A stretch of DNA of 64,000 bases from Pedococcus badiiscoriae (GCF_013408925.1 NZ_JACCAB010000001.1:186001-250000); one strand, 5' to 3'. Positions 15,204-25,010 are shown, numbered from the stretch's first letter. Translations and numbers: made by a program. Notes: generated by a model from the sequence alone, not told the origin.

Positions 15204-15890
15204 TCAGCGGAACCACTGCACGGAGCCGGATACCTCGGCGGTGTTGCTGGTGTTGGCGGCCCAGCTGAAGTAGCTGGTCGAAGCCGCGATTTGGACCAAC
15301 ACCGACCCGCCCCCGGTGAGGCCGGGCAGCACGGTGCTGAACGGGCTGATTCCGGTGCCGGAGCCGCCGGAGCCGGACACGGCCAGGGGTAGTGCGTACC
15401 CGTTGTATCCGGCGATGTTCGCCTGCGAGTAGAGGTAGTCACCGCCGAGGCCGTCGTACCCTCCGCTCGTGTGTGGGTTGATCGCGTAGACGCGCGCGAC
15501 CACGGAGATTGCCGCCTGGGTGAACCCGGGGGGCACGGTCAAGGTGATCGTCTTGATGTTGGTCAGCGTCGTGGACAGCGAGAAGTTCGTCAGCGAGCCG
15601 TAGATCGCCCCTGCCGCAACAGGGTTCGTCAGTGCGTCGTTGCCTACGATGCCGGGTCGCAGGATGAGCTCGCCGATCGCAACCTTCTGGTTGTTGAACG
15701 CCCAGCCGGTCGTGCCAGCGTTGCCCGTGTCGATGTCGCCATCGAAGGCGTCGGACGCCATGCCACCATGACCGGTGGGGTGGATGCCTGTGCCGAAGAA
15801 TGGGTTGCGGTTGACCAGCGCCCGCGCCTGTTCCTCGATGGCGTAAATGCGGTCGGAGAGCCGCTTCACGGGCTCCGGTAGTGCGCTCAC
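15204..15890 (-). CDS. Phage minor tail protein
   Basis: Protein of 228 aa from GTG 15890, whose start overlaps the upstream stop (GTGA). The N-terminal heptad-like helix (LPEPVKRLSDRIYAIEEQARALV) leads into NPFFGTGIHPTGHGGMASD, a motif pattern typical of actinophage minor tail or tail-tip proteins. The rest is Gly/Ser/Thr-rich beta sequence. It probably forms part of the tail tip and could influence host recognition. Compared with full phages the tip module is very short: no distal tail or tail-lysin genes are seen. Confidence 0.75.
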   Translation of the reverse strand: MSALPEPVKRLSDRIYAIEEQARALVNRNPFFGTGIHPTGHGGMASDAFDGDIDTGNAGTTGWAFNNQKVAIGELILRPGIVGNDALTNPVAAGAIYGSLTNFSLSTTLTNIKTITLTVPPGFTQAAISVVARVYAINPHTSGGYDGLGGDYLYSQANIAGYNGYALPLAVSGSGGSGTGISPFSTVLPGLTGGGSVLVQIAASTSYFSWAANTSNTAEVSGSVQWFR

Positions 15891-16063
15891 GCGGACACCG
15901 CCTTTTCGACGATGCATTCGGCCCGGTCGAGCAGCGCTTGGATGGCCGGAAGCTCTGCATCGACGTTCTCGCCGCGTGCCTTGCGGCGGGCGAGCTGGGC
16001 GACGCGTCGCTCGGCCACGAGGACGAGGGCGGTGCACGTCAGGAAGGCTCGCAGTTTGTGCAT
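15887..16063 (-). CDS. Small hypothetical tail-operon protein
   Basis: Protein of 58 aa, MHKLRAFLTCTALVLVAERR, then a charged helix ending AECIVEKAVSA. ATG 16063 is preceded by AAAGGA. The stop overlaps the minor tail start. It is probably helical; the role is unknown. Confidence 0.6.
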   Translation of the reverse strand: MHKLRAFLTCTALVLVAERRVAQLARRKARGENVDAELPAIQALLDRAECIVEKAVSA

Positions 16064-16114
16064 GTCATCGGTCCTTTGGATCGTCGGAGTCGAGAGCATG
16101 CGTGTTCGGCCCAC

Positions 16115-19100
16115 TCATCGCAGACCCCCGCCCACTGCTCGGTCAACACTGCCAGCCGAGATCGTCGGACGCAGGGTGACGTTGGACATTTCAGCCGCCA
16201 ACGCCTGGATGCTGGACCGGGACAAGGTCACCGTCCCACCACCGTTGCCGACGGGGACCAGGTGCTCAGGGCCGCCCGTGCGGTTGTCGACCACGTTCAG
16301 CCCCGGCGCCAGAATGCCGCCAGAGTCGAACACGGGCGCAACCAAGCCACCACCGGAGTACCCGTGGCCCTGACCGATGACGTTGGTCATGTTCGCCAGC
16401 CCGTAACGTGACAGGGCGTAGTGGATGCCCGCCATGAGGTTGTCGAGGCCGTTGAAGATGTTGTGATGCCCCGGCAGGGCGTACGCCCCGAACGTGGACG
16501 GGATGACCTGCACCAGACCGCGCGCCTCGTTGCCGCCCGAGTTGATGTCGTGGATCTGCTGGATGATGTTCGGGTTACCACCAGACTCGGTGGCGATCTG
16601 CCGCAACCACGCGTTGATGAGCGACGTGCTCGGGGTGACACCGTTGGCGAGCAGTGCCGCGCTCACGGTCGACGCCCACCTCCCCACACCAGACCCGGAC
16701 GGGGCAGCAGCCTTGGCCGACGCGCCGCCACCGAACAGCGACACGAGGTCCAGCTTGCCCAGAGCACCCACCGCGGTGGACGCCCACAGGTTCGACCCGA
16801 GGCCACCAAGGATGGAGCCAAGCAGGTGCTTGACCGCACTCAGCGGGTTGGACAGGAACGACCCGGCGTTGCTGAGGAACCCAGCGACGTCGCTGACGAT
16901 GCCGCCGCCCGCGTACCCACGGAACCTGCGCATAGCCTCCACCGCGGCAGGCCCACCGTGCGCGGCCACGTCCTCCTGAGAGAACACCACCTCGCCGGCG
17001 TGGACAATGCCCGCAGGCTTGTACTTGCCACCAGGGCCGGTGTAGCCGCCCACGGCGAACGATGTGGTGCCACCCTTCGTCGAGTGACCACCAGACCCAC
17101 CACCCGGCCAGGCAGGTGCGGTGATGTTGCTGGGCCATGGCACCTGGAATGAGACGCCGACAGCCTTGAGCATCTGGTTCAGCGGCTTGATGAAGTTGTC
17201 CCGCACGAACGACAGAACGAGGTTAATCGGCCCGGTGATGATCTTGGGCAAGTTGTTCCACACCGACTCGATCGCCGACGTGACCGCTGAGAAGATGCCC
17301 GGCAGCGCCTGCAGTTCCAGCTTCAGCATGTCGAGTGACGGCTTGATGACGTACTTCCAGACGGTCTCGATGACCGCGCCCATGGCCTTGAAATACGGTG
17401 CCACGACGTTGTTCAGCAGCCACTTGATGACCGGGCCGAGCACGTTCTGGAGGTAGTCCCACCACAGCCCCAAGATCGGGCGGATGACGTTCTTCCACGC
17501 CAGGGAGATGATCTGCCCGATCTCGGTGAACGCGGGCTTGACCACGTTCTGCCACAGCTCGCGGACGACGGGCATGATCTTGTCGTTGATCCAGCCCCAC
17601 ATGGCCTCGAGCGCAGGCTTGATGTAGCCCTTCCACGCGCTGCTGATGAAGTCGCGAACGTGGGTCCAGACCTCGGTCACGACGCGGCGGAGGGTCTCGT
17701 TATGCTTCCACAGGTTCGTGATGACGACCCCGAGGCCGACGAGACTGATCACGATCGCGGTGAGCGGGAGGGCTGCACCCTCGGTGCCAAGAGCGATGGC
17801 GACGAAGATCGCGGCGATGCCAGCAGCGATCGCACCCAAGACCTCCGGTGACACGCCAGCGATGAACTGAAGGAGCGTGTCGACCACGGTCACGATCACC
17901 GGGCCGAGCGGGGCCAGCGCGACGAGGATGCTCGCGAACGCCTTGCCGAGGTCCAGCAGCAGCCCACCGATGGCGGGACCGTTGTCGATGAGGTACTGCA
18001 TGAACTGGTGAAAGCCGCTGGACTGCGAGAGTTGCTGAGCCCACTGGGCGAACCCGGTGGCCATCTGGAGGAACATGCCGAGGAACGCCGAGGCGACCGG
18101 GGCGAACGCCTGGAACATGGCCGCGAAGCCCGTGGCCCACTGGCCGAAGATCTGAGCGGTCGTCACCAGCCATGGGCCGAGGTTCTTCGACAGGAACTTG
18201 AAGAACTGGGACCAGAACGGGCCACCCAACGCCTTCGACGCCGACAGGAACAGGTCACCCATCGTCTTGGCCAGCGCCCCCACGAACCCGGTCAGGCCAG
18301 GCAGCATCGGCAGCAGCGCCTTGATCCCAGCCTCAACACCGGGCAGGAAGCCGTTCTGTGCGGCCTCGGACAGGCTCGTGAACGCGCCCTTGAGGCCGAA
18401 GATGAAGTGGGCGAACTGGGCGCCGATCGGGGAAAGGCCCTTGAACGCCTGAGCCACCGCGTTCGCCGACGCCGCACCAGCCTGACCGGACGCACGGTGA
18501 GCCGCAGCCACCGCAGCCTCAGCCGAGATGATCGACGCCGCAGCGGTGCGCTGCTGGTCAGCCTGCGCCCGGATCGCCGACGACAGTGCCTCCTGCGCCT
18601 TCGTGACCGACTCGACTGCCCTCGCCTGAGCCAGGGACGCGTTCTGCTGGGCGTTCGTGAGGTTCTTCTGCGCGTCCGTCACACCCTGCGCGGCCTGAGC
18701 CACCTGGTGGTGCGCGTCCACAACAACCTTGGAACCCTCAACACCCAGACGGTTCGCCTTCGCCGCGTCCGCCTGAAGTCGGGACTGCTGAAGCGCGAGG
18801 TCCTTCTGCTGCTGCACCGCCTGGTCGTAGGCGAGTTGCGCCTGGTCCTTCTGCAGCGGGGACGAGCCACCGTTGAGCAGGGTGTTCTGCAGGACGATCT
18901 GCGCCTGCTCCACAGCCTGCGCGGCCTGACGCTGCGCGAGCGCGCCATCAGCCAACTGATGGGAGTAATCCTCAAGCTGCCGTTGCGCCGCCTGACGCGC
19001 GTCAATGAGAGCCAGCTGTGCGGTGCGCTCAGCCCACTGCGCGTTAGCCAGCCCCTCCTCAGCCGTGTGGACCTGCAGGAGCGCCGACTGCACAGACTGT

Positions 19101-20032
19101 GACGCCTGGACCTCAGCGTCAGCGACACCACGGCGGGCGCTAGCGACAGCCTGCGCGGAGTTGATCGCCTGCGACGCAGCCGCAGCGCGAGCGTTCGTCA
19201 GGCCCCGCTCAGCCGACGCAACCTGAGCCGCTGCTGACTGCACCGCCACCGCGTTCTGAGCCGACTGTCCAGCCGCCGTGTTCAGCGCACCGACAGCACC
19301 GAAGACCGGCTTCAGGGCGAGCATGACCACACCGAGCGCGGCGACGACAGCACCAGCAGACGCGCCGATCGCTGCCACCGCGCCAGCCGCAGCAGCAGCA
19401 GCGGGGACGATGGCAGGGGCGAGCGCGACACCAGCCACCGCGAGGCCACTGATGCCACTCTCTGCGCCAGCTGCCTGCGCCCCAACGTTGTCGAGTGCCT
19501 CGCTGCTGCCGACTGCGTCGATCTCGGCCCGGAACGCCGCCAGTTCGGCGGACGCGCGAGCCACGTCGACCTTGACGCGCACGTCGGGGGAGCGAGCTCC
19601 GAGCTCGTCAAGCCGGGTCTTGATCTCGTCGATCTTCGCGGTCGCCTCAGCGGCCGAAATGTCAACGCCGACCCGCTTGTCCGACAGTTCGAGCAGTTGG
19701 GCACGGAGTTCGGCGACCTTGCGTTCGGCCTCAGTGGAGTCGGCGGTGATCTTCGCCTCGGGCAGCGCCTTCAGCGCGGCGGCAACCTTGGCGCGGAACG
19801 AGTCCGCGAACGCCCCACCGGAACGCGCGCCCTCCGCACCAGCCTTCTGGCTCGCGCCGGCGAAACCGCCGCCGAGACCATCCCTGATGCCCTTGGCGAT
19901 CTGGTCGGCGAGGACCGCGCCGATGTCCCGCCCGATACGGTCGGCCTGCGGGACGATCTGCGCCCGCAGCTCGGTCGCGAACTTCTGCGCCGAGGGGACG
20001 ATGTCGACGGCCACACTTCCGACGGAGATCAA
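16115..20032 (-). CDS. Phage tape measure protein with lytic transglycosylase domain
   Basis: Protein of 1,305 aa from TTG 20032, with GGAGG about nine bases upstream and the start overlapping the upstream stop (TTGA). The N-terminus ([21 protein letters not shown]) is classic for actinophage tape measures. Long Ala/Gln-rich coiled coils run over residues about 230-560, followed by hydrophobic stretches near 590-900. A C-terminal soluble lytic transglycosylase domain lies near 1120-1210, with ATESGGNP giving the catalytic Glu near 1147 and [14 protein letters not shown] after it. Tape measures set siphovirus tail length and help DNA pass the wall; by the usual scaling of about 1.5 angstrom per residue this would be a tail near 200 nm. 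The gene is intact. Confidence 0.95.
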   Translation of the reverse strand: MISVGSVAVDIVPSAQKFATELRAQIVPQADRIGRDIGAVLADQIAKGIRDGLGGGFAGASQKAGAEGARSGGAFADSFRAKVAAALKALPEAKITADSTEAERKVAELRAQLLELSDKRVGVDISAAEATAKIDEIKTRLDELGARSPDVRVKVDVARASAELAAFRAEIDAVGSSEALDNVGAQAAGAESGISGLAVAGVALAPAIVPAAAAAAGAVAAIGASAGAVVAALGVVMLALKPVFGAVGALNTAAGQSAQNAVAVQSAAAQVASAERGLTNARAAAASQAINSAQAVASARRGVADAEVQASQSVQSALLQVHTAEEGLANAQWAERTAQLALIDARQAAQRQLEDYSHQLADGALAQRQAAQAVEQAQIVLQNTLLNGGSSPLQKDQAQLAYDQAVQQQKDLALQQSRLQADAAKANRLGVEGSKVVVDAHHQVAQAAQGVTDAQKNLTNAQQNASLAQARAVESVTKAQEALSSAIRAQADQQRTAAASIISAEAAVAAAHRASGQAGAASANAVAQAFKGLSPIGAQFAHFIFGLKGAFTSLSEAAQNGFLPGVEAGIKALLPMLPGLTGFVGALAKTMGDLFLSASKALGGPFWSQFFKFLSKNLGPWLVTTAQIFGQWATGFAAMFQAFAPVASAFLGMFLQMATGFAQWAQQLSQSSGFHQFMQYLIDNGPAIGGLLLDLGKAFASILVALAPLGPVIVTVVDTLLQFIAGVSPEVLGAIAAGIAAIFVAIALGTEGAALPLTAIVISLVGLGVVITNLWKHNETLRRVVTEVWTHVRDFISSAWKGYIKPALEAMWGWINDKIMPVVRELWQNVVKPAFTEIGQIISLAWKNVIRPILGLWWDYLQNVLGPVIKWLLNNVVAPYFKAMGAVIETVWKYVIKPSLDMLKLELQALPGIFSAVTSAIESVWNNLPKIITGPINLVLSFVRDNFIKPLNQMLKAVGVSFQVPWPSNITAPAWPGGGSGGHSTKGGTTSFAVGGYTGPGGKYKPAGIVHAGEVVFSQEDVAAHGGPAAVEAMRRFRGYAGGGIVSDVAGFLSNAGSFLSNPLSAVKHLLGSILGGLGSNLWASTAVGALGKLDLVSLFGGGASAKAAAPSGSGVGRWASTVSAALLANGVTPSTSLINAWLRQIATESGGNPNIIQQIHDINSGGNEARGLVQVIPSTFGAYALPGHHNIFNGLDNLMAGIHYALSRYGLANMTNVIGQGHGYSGGGLVAPVFDSGGILAPGLNVVDNRTGGPEHLVPVGNGGGTVTLSRSSIQALAAEMSNVTLRPTISAGSVDRAVGGGLR

Positions 20033-20433
20033 CGGGACGCACCTCCGTTGCAGGTGGGGCACTCGAGGCAGTGGCAGGCGTGGCAGAGTCCGCCCGAGAG
20101 CAGGAGCCATGGGACGGGGTTGAGCACTAGAGGGTGGAAGCGCAGACCAGGCGGGGAGTAGTTGCCGCACCGGTCGCACGTCCGGTCCTCGCGAGTCCCC
20201 TCGCCGGGAGAGTGCGCCTCACCGAGCGGCCGCACGATGACTGACGGAGCGACGGTGCGCCCGAACGGGCTCTGCCCGTGCCCCTCGTGCTCGAGCTCCC
20301 ATACGCGTCGGGCCATGCGCTCACGAAGCCAGGCAGACGGCTCATAGGTGGGTGAGGTGACCGAGTCGACCATGTGCCGGACGACGTCGACCTCGGCCGG
20401 ATAGGGGCTCGCCTGTCGTGAACGCCGCCTCAT
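20029..20433 (-). CDS. Hypothetical protein with cysteine-rich zinc-binding C-terminus
   Basis: Protein of 134 aa from ATG 20433 (ATGA overlap with the upstream gene). Its C-terminal part has CDRCGNY and [12 protein letters not shown], enough cysteines and histidines for two metal sites. In siphophages tail assembly chaperones lie just before the tape measure; this gene is in that place, but the sequence does not resemble known chaperones and no slippery frameshift was seen. Confidence 0.65.
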   Translation of the reverse strand: MRRRSRQASPYPAEVDVVRHMVDSVTSPTYEPSAWLRERMARRVWELEHEGHGQSPFGRTVAPSVIVRPLGEAHSPGEGTREDRTCDRCGNYSPPGLRFHPLVLNPVPWLLLSGGLCHACHCLECPTCNGGASR

Positions 20434-20678
20434 CGTGTGCCCACCTGCCCGGTCGACACATGGGGGGCGGCGATGCTCCGCAGCACCTCGGCCCACTGGG
20501 CGGCGTCCACGTTGTAAGGGACCACGTCGTGGTCGAGGTCGTGGGCATCAGCGAAGTCCGCCCGAGCGCCCAACCACTTCAGCCAGGAGTGGATGGGCGA
20601 CTGCGCCGGCCACTGATCTGCCTCGAAAGTGACCAGTTTTGGCTCGCATTCGACTTCGATCGGCCTTTTCCTACGCAC
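20430..20678 (-). CDS. Hypothetical protein between TerS-like and tape measure region
   Basis: Protein of 82 aa from GTG 20678, overlapping the TerS-like stop at 20671. It contains an acidic, aromatic middle (EADQWPAQSPIHSWLKWLGA, DAHDLDHDVVPYNVDAAQWAEVL). No family is recognised. The four-base overlap with the next gene implies coupled translation. Confidence 0.6.
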   Translation of the reverse strand: MRRKRPIEVECEPKLVTFEADQWPAQSPIHSWLKWLGARADFADAHDLDHDVVPYNVDAAQWAEVLRSIAAPHVSTGQVGTR

Positions 20679-21045
20679 TGGGCTGCCACCTGGCCTGCGC
20701 CGCGGCACGAGCCCTCGAGGTGCGCCTCCCGGCCACGGCCACGACTCGGGCGTCGTCGCTATCGAGCAGCTTCAGCTGCGCCAGGAGCCTCGCAAGGGTG
20801 GCGCGCTGGGCACGGGACTCCGACACCAGCGGATGCTCGACGATCTGCCCCATGCTGCCCTTGACCGTGAGCGGGGCGCTGACCAGCGCTTCGTCGATCC
20901 GGGCCAGGAGGTCGACGGTGCGAGCTGCGTGCTCGAGCACGAGCACCTCGTCGGGTCGAAGCTCCATCTCGGCGGCCACGGCGCGCCACAAACGACGCCC
21001 CCGCGGCCCGAGTCCAGCGGGCGTCGGCTGCGCTTTCCCGCTCAT
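20671..21045 (-). CDS. terS: Terminase small subunit-like protein (P27 type)
   Basis: Protein of 124 aa. The pattern GLGPRGRRLWRAVAAEMELR, an HTH-like middle, then LTVKGSMGQIVEHPLVSESR and QRATLARLLAQLKL matches the P27-type small terminase family of actinophages. TerS recognises packaging sites and recruits the large terminase. Here no terL follows: the next gene is an unrelated 82-aa protein. Phage satellites often encode only TerS and use a helper's large subunit. ATG 21045 overlaps the upstream stop. The family call rests on motif reading only. Confidence 0.7.
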   Translation of the reverse strand: MSGKAQPTPAGLGPRGRRLWRAVAAEMELRPDEVLVLEHAARTVDLLARIDEALVSAPLTVKGSMGQIVEHPLVSESRAQRATLARLLAQLKLLDSDDARVVAVAGRRTSRARAAAQARWQPSA

Positions 21046-21233
21046 CGGGCACCCGGCCGGGGCTGAAAAACGGGAGCGAAGATGCATGCAAACTGGCTGG
21101 CGCTATACGGGACGGCGAGGCGGGTGGCGTCGATCGGGGTCCCCCCCAGGGTGCCTAGGCGGCCTGCGTCGACCGGAGACTTGTGAGGCGACAAGACGCC
21201 GGGACTGGAGGTCACCCCAAACTCCTGTGTCAT
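21042..21233 (-). CDS. Small hypothetical protein
   Basis: Protein of 63 aa, MTQEFGVTSSPGVLSPHKSP and on, with ATGA overlaps at both ends (21230-21233 and 21042-21045), which argue that it is a real gene. No domain is recognised; it is rich in Pro, Ser and Gly. Confidence 0.55.
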   Translation of the reverse strand: MTQEFGVTSSPGVLSPHKSPVDAGRLGTLGGTPIDATRLAVPYSASQFACIFAPVFQPRPGAR

Positions 21234-21784
21234 CGGGTGGCGCGTCCGGGGTCGGCGTACGCCCCGGTGCGCGTCTTCATGGCCAGCAGGTCGGCCTGTG
21301 CCTTGTTCTGCTCGAACCGACGGGCAGCGTCCGCAGCCTCGGCCTCGCCGAAGATCTGGTCGTACGTGGCGTGTGCGGCCTGGCTGGCTTGCAGCTCGGG
21401 GTCCACGCCACGCCCGGTGATCCAGTCGACGACGCGGCGCAGGTAGTCGTTGAGCCCGTCGCTGTCGACTGAGGCGTCAGGATCACGGCCGGATTCCTCG
21501 ATGAGCTGGAGCACCGCCGCGGGGCGGGGTTCGCTGGCGGCGTAATGCCGGCAGCCGAAGGGCAGCCACATCAGGAACTGTGGGTCCACGCCCGAGGCGG
21601 TGAACGGCGGCAGGTCCCAGTTTGTGAACAAGGTAGGCGCCGGGCGCTCCGCCAGTGCCGCCTTGACGATGGTCGGGTTCTTGGCGGTGAAGCCGTCAAC
21701 AAGCGGGTTACTGGCCCACGGGTCAATCTCCAGCTTGGTCGTGCCCATGCTGCCGACTGGGATCGTGATGGTCGTAAGGCTCAT
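21230..21784 (-). CDS. Hypothetical phage protein
   Basis: Protein of 184 aa beginning MSLTTITIPVGSMGTTKLEI. The first half is strand-rich with aromatic segments (TLFTNWDLPPFTASGVDP, FLMWLPFGCRHYAA); the second half is charged and helical (AEAADAARRFEQNKAQADLL). ATG 21784 overlaps the upstream stop. It could be a structural or replication-associated protein; no assignment is possible. Confidence 0.65.
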   Translation of the reverse strand: MSLTTITIPVGSMGTTKLEIDPWASNPLVDGFTAKNPTIVKAALAERPAPTLFTNWDLPPFTASGVDPQFLMWLPFGCRHYAASEPRPAAVLQLIEESGRDPDASVDSDGLNDYLRRVVDWITGRGVDPELQASQAAHATYDQIFGEAEAADAARRFEQNKAQADLLAMKTRTGAYADPGRATR

Positions 21785-22230
21785 GCTGACTCCTGCTGGT
21801 TTCGCTCGATGAGGTAGGCCTCGATGGCGGCTTTGGAGAAGACCCAAGCCCCCCGGGGCGGCTTGTACCCGCCGAGCGAGGTGGCCAGGCGGCGCACATG
21901 CACCTCTGAATAGCCGAGCATGTGCGCCACCTCCGATGTGCCGAGCCGCTCCTCCGCCAGTAACGATCCACGAAGCGGCCTTGAGCGAACGTTCGGATGT
22001 TCGCCGCGATCGTCTTCGAGGGAGGCGCGCGCGATGTTTGCCACCGTCTTCAGGCCTGCCACTGCCTTCTGCACACGCGGGGAGGGGGCGGTGCCGTTGT
22101 CGCGATACGCCGCCTTCATCCCGAGGACCAGGACGGCGAAGAGCTCCCGGGCGGTCGCCCCCCGGATGAGCAGCGTGTCCCCAGCGATCATGACGTCCGG
22201 GGCGACGTCCACACGGACCTCTGTGCTCAC
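21781..22230 (-). CDS. HTH domain protein of the element
   Basis: Protein of 149 aa from GTG 22230. The N-terminal half is a small alpha/beta segment (TEVRVDVAPDVMIAGDTLLI). The C-terminal 60 residues form an excisionase/MerR-like HTH (LGTSEVAHMLGYSEVHVRRL, GGYKPPRGAWVFSKAAIEAY). It is probably a DNA-binding regulator acting on the element. Start choice is supported by GAGGGCC upstream; longer frames overlap the previous gene. Confidence 0.65.
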   Translation of the reverse strand: MSTEVRVDVAPDVMIAGDTLLIRGATARELFAVLVLGMKAAYRDNGTAPSPRVQKAVAGLKTVANIARASLEDDRGEHPNVRSRPLRGSLLAEERLGTSEVAHMLGYSEVHVRRLATSLGGYKPPRGAWVFSKAAIEAYLIERNQQESA

Positions 22231-22336
22231 GAGGCCCTCCTCGCCCGCAAGCTCGGGCACGTACCCAGATCCGCGGTAGCGCGGGAGGTCGCGACAGACC
22301 GCGCCACCTCGGCCAGCGTTGAGCCATTGCCCAAGA

Positions 22337-22540
22337 TCATTGGAGGACCCATCTCGGGTCGCCCTCAGCCTCAGGGGCGGCAAGGCGGCGCCGCCGAAGT
22401 GGTCGCACCATGTCCGCGTCGCACTCCGGGCAGCCGGTACCCCTCCACGACACGGGCCGGTAGTGGGGGCGGCACCGATAGCGGCCGGCTCCCAGCGTCG
22501 GCACGTCGGCGGGCGTCTCCGTGGGGTTCTCCTCGCTCAT
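22337..22540 (-). CDS. Small putative zinc-binding protein
   Basis: Protein of 67 aa. Residues 23-40 (CRPHYRPVSWRGTGCPEC) give a C/H/C/C metal-binding pattern, followed by a basic patch (RPLRRRRL). Its ATG overlaps the stop of the WhiB-like gene. It could be a nucleic-acid-binding accessory protein. Confidence 0.6.
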   Translation of the reverse strand: MSEENPTETPADVPTLGAGRYRCRPHYRPVSWRGTGCPECDADMVRPLRRRRLAAPEAEGDPRWVLQ

Positions 22541-22791
22541 GCTGCGCTCCTGGGCTTAGGTGAGCGGATACGTCCGCCCCACACGAAATGCTTGATGTGG
22601 TCCTCGTCGGCGGCGGCTCCGCACTCCTCCAGGACCGGGCAGGACATGGAGGAGCAGTGCCACGACGCCCATTCGAGGTCGTCGTGGCTGTCGCTCGTCC
22701 AGCGAGCCGAACGGCGGCCCTGGCAGGGTGTGGCCTTGTCCCGGGCGGCGAGCTCGGTCAGCGCCAGGAGCAGACGCTCGTTGGCGCTCAC
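22537..22791 (-). CDS. WhiB-like protein
   Basis: Protein of 84 aa with four cysteines (TPCQGR; WHCSSMSCPVLEEC) and the WhiB turn FVWGGR near residue 70. WhiB proteins are actinobacterial iron-sulfur transcription factors that bind the principal sigma factor region 4; phage versions can override host regulation. The CPVLEEC and VWGG blocks fit the family, but the spacing is C-x4-C-x5-C instead of the usual C-x2-C-x5-C. The gene is coupled to both neighbours by overlaps. Confidence 0.75.
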   Translation of the reverse strand: MSANERLLLALTELAARDKATPCQGRRSARWTSDSHDDLEWASWHCSSMSCPVLEECGAAADEDHIKHFVWGGRIRSPKPRSAA

Positions 22792-22991
22792 GACGTCTCC
22801 CGCGCTGTGGCGCTCGAGAACATGGCCGCGTCGCGTCCGTCCTCGAGCAAGGCCGCGATGAACCGCTCAGCCGGGTGCCGGCGCAGATACGTCCGGTGAC
22901 GAGTCTCTGAGCCGTCCTCGCGGACCCATCGGACGATCCAGACCCGATCCGCTTTGGGCATCAATGGCGCGGGCTTGTCGGTGCCGCTCAT
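22788..22991 (-). CDS. Small hypothetical protein
   Basis: Protein of 67 aa. The middle (DRVWIVRWVREDGSETRHRT) resembles the N-terminal DNA-arm-binding fold of tyrosine recombinases (Arm/AP2-like strands), then a short helix. This is a weak resemblance. The stop overlaps the WhiB-like start. Confidence 0.55.
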   Translation of the reverse strand: MSGTDKPAPLMPKADRVWIVRWVREDGSETRHRTYLRRHPAERFIAALLEDGRDAAMFSSATARETS

Positions 22992-23079
22992 GACGGCACC
23001 CGTGCTCGTGTGAAGGGTGGTGCAGGGTTAATGCGAACTTTCCCTTTACCCGTACATGCAGGGGGTTTACATAGACCCT

Positions 23080-24487
23080 TCACCACCCTTCACCGCCCCC
23101 CGTTGCGGCGTCCTCATCGAGGACACTGAGACCCTTGCGGCGCATGCCAATCCGCGTCTTGGTGGCCTCGTAGCCGAGGCGGTCGAGTTCCCTGGCGAAT
23201 GCCTTCTCGGACATCGGTTCGGCGGCGTCCTCGAGCGCCCAGCGCTGCCAGGCGCCATACAGGTCGCGCGTCGATGCCTGCGCCACGGGTGAGGTGAAGC
23301 ACCGCTCATCCACAAAGCGGGCCACGGCGTCGCTGTCGGCCCGGTAGGCGCCGGTTGCGTGGAGCACTGAGGACGGCTCACGCATGCCGCCGTTGTCCTC
23401 GTAGTCGAAGTACCCGCAGATGACCCAAGAGAGCACCGCGTCGGCGTGCAGGGCCAGCCGCTCGGGCAGCGCCGGGTCGCGGTCCTCCACTGGAACCACG
23501 ACGCCGAACGGGACGACGCGGATGCGTCGCCACACGGCAGGGTCGTTGCCCTTGACCTTCGGCAGGGCGTTGGTGACGTAGAGCAGCTGGTGTGTGGGCT
23601 GCCAGGTGACCGGCTCGCGGTACAGCTGTCGGGCTGTGAGCTCGTCTCCCCCGGTAAGGCGCTTCATGGTCGCCTCGTCGAGCTTGCGGCCGTCCTCGGT
23701 CTCAGAGCCGATGACCAGCCGTGCCCCGAGGAGCGTCATCATCTCCGGGCCGCCGATGCCGCCTCGGTCGCGGACCATGAGCATGTCGGGATTGATGACC
23801 GTCGCGTAGTCGCCCAGAGCGCTGGTCATCGCCCCGTAGGCCGTGCCCTTGCCGTTGGCGCCGCTGCCGATCAAAACGGGGAACAGGTGCTCGCGCACGC
23901 GGCCATACACGGCCTGTCCAACGACCCGTTGCAGATAGGCCCGCTCATCATCGTCGGGCAACACCGAGGCCAGGAACCCATCCCAAACGCTGGTGTCGAC
24001 GTCGGAGTCGTATGCGCCCCGTGTGACCTTCGTGAGCCGGTCTCGCGGGTCGTGCGGACGCAGCGCGCGGGCTCGTAGATCGAGTGTGCCATTGGCGCAG
24101 TTGAATAGGTGGGGGGTCGGCGTCGAGATCCCTCACGGTGGCAGCGAACTCGACGAGCGCGGACGCAATGTCGAGCACACCATTGACTCCGGCTGCGGAC
24201 TCGCACCGAGCCACATCAGCCCGCAGTTGCTTGTCGCCGACAGACTCGGCGAGCGCCTCGGACAGGACGTCGAGCACCGCACGCCGCGCATGCCCCGCAT
24301 CGTCGACTGCCCACCGCTGACCGTCCCAGACATGCCAGCCGAGACCGTGTACGTGCAGGAGGCGGTCGATGTGCGAGCGCGCGAGCCGGTAGGCCATCCG
24401 GACTTGTCCGGAGTGCTGCTCCCCCGAGCCGGACACGGCTCGGCCGTCCTCGTCGTAGCGGTCGGCGCTGACACTGTGCAGGCTCAT
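23080..24487 (-). pseudogene. D5/P4-type phage helicase, frameshifted
   Basis: The frame from 24487 encodes a D5-type N-terminal domain (MAYRLARSHIDRLLHVHG, WHVWDGQRWAVDD) up to DLDADP. Then a run of six C's (24111-24116, minus-strand sense) shifts it by +1. If one C is removed the frame continues seamlessly as LFNCANGTLDL and joins the intact 3' part, giving about 468 aa. The 3' part has an SF3 helicase: Walker A GSGANGKGT, Walker B VIGSETEDG, motif C LLYVTNALPKV, and WRRIRVVPF. The protein would unwind element DNA during replication; no primase domain is present. The shift could be mutation, a sequencing error in the homopolymer, or programmed slippage. Confidence 0.85.
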
Positions 24488-24702
24488 CAGACCGCCTCCC
24501 GCTCGTAGAGGTGGACACGGGAGCCTTCGGCCTCGAGCATCGCCACTGCATCAGGGATGCGCTCGGAGCGCACCTGAAAGCCCCGCAGCCTCGGAGTCCA
24601 TAGGCCCGGGATGCGGTGCTCGGCGAGCCAGCGCTTGAGCGGACCTCGCAGCAGCCGGTACCTGGGCGAGTCGGTGCGATAGATGGCGACGTGCCGAGTC
24701 AT
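24487..24702 (-). CDS. Small hypothetical phage protein
   Basis: Protein of 71 aa: MTRHVAIYRTDSPRYRLLRG, then basic segments and IPDAVAMLEAEGSRVHLYE. A small alpha/beta protein with a strongly basic middle; it could bind nucleic acid. It overlaps the helicase start and the upstream gene's stop. Confidence 0.6.
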   Translation of the reverse strand: MTRHVAIYRTDSPRYRLLRGPLKRWLAEHRIPGLWTPRLRGFQVRSERIPDAVAMLEAEGSRVHLYEREAV

Positions 24703-25010
24703 GAGCCCACCGCCTCGGCCTGCTGGCGGATGGCGCTTGCCCAGCCCGGACCGTGGTTGGCCGTAGCGGTCGCGACAGCCGTGCCGGCCATGACGGCGGC
24801 CTGCTCGTGCAACAACGCGCGAGCCATGTCCTCGGACGCGTGCTGGCGACCTAGGTCATAGCCCTGCCGAAACCCTACGATCCACGCGTGGTGGATAGCG
24901 TCTAGGTCGATTACTCTTGAATCGAGGTAGAGGTCAGCGACTGAATCCTCATGTGTCGGCCCGGCTCCCGCGCCGGGCCGCACTTCTTTAGGCGGCGTCA
25001 TTCGCGTCAC
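24699..25010 (-). CDS. Hypothetical phage protein
   Basis: Protein of 103 aa. After a disordered start, residues 28-103 form an Ala-rich helical region (DAIHHAWIVGFRQGYDLGRQ, MARALLHEQAAVMAGTAVAT). The ATG at 25010 overlaps the upstream gene by 23 bases; an alternative ATG at 25001 would shorten the overlap. No family is recognised. Confidence 0.55.
   Translation of the reverse strand: MTRMTPPKEVRPGAGAGPTHEDSVADLYLDSRVIDLDAIHHAWIVGFRQGYDLGRQHASEDMARALLHEQAAVMAGTAVATATANHGPGWASAIRQQAEAVGS

Noticed and set aside
20029..20708. Tail assembly chaperone pair with programmed frameshift before the tape measure
   Set aside because: The two genes are in the right place, but no slippery sequence was found and the second is cysteine-rich, unlike known chaperones; left as hypothetical.
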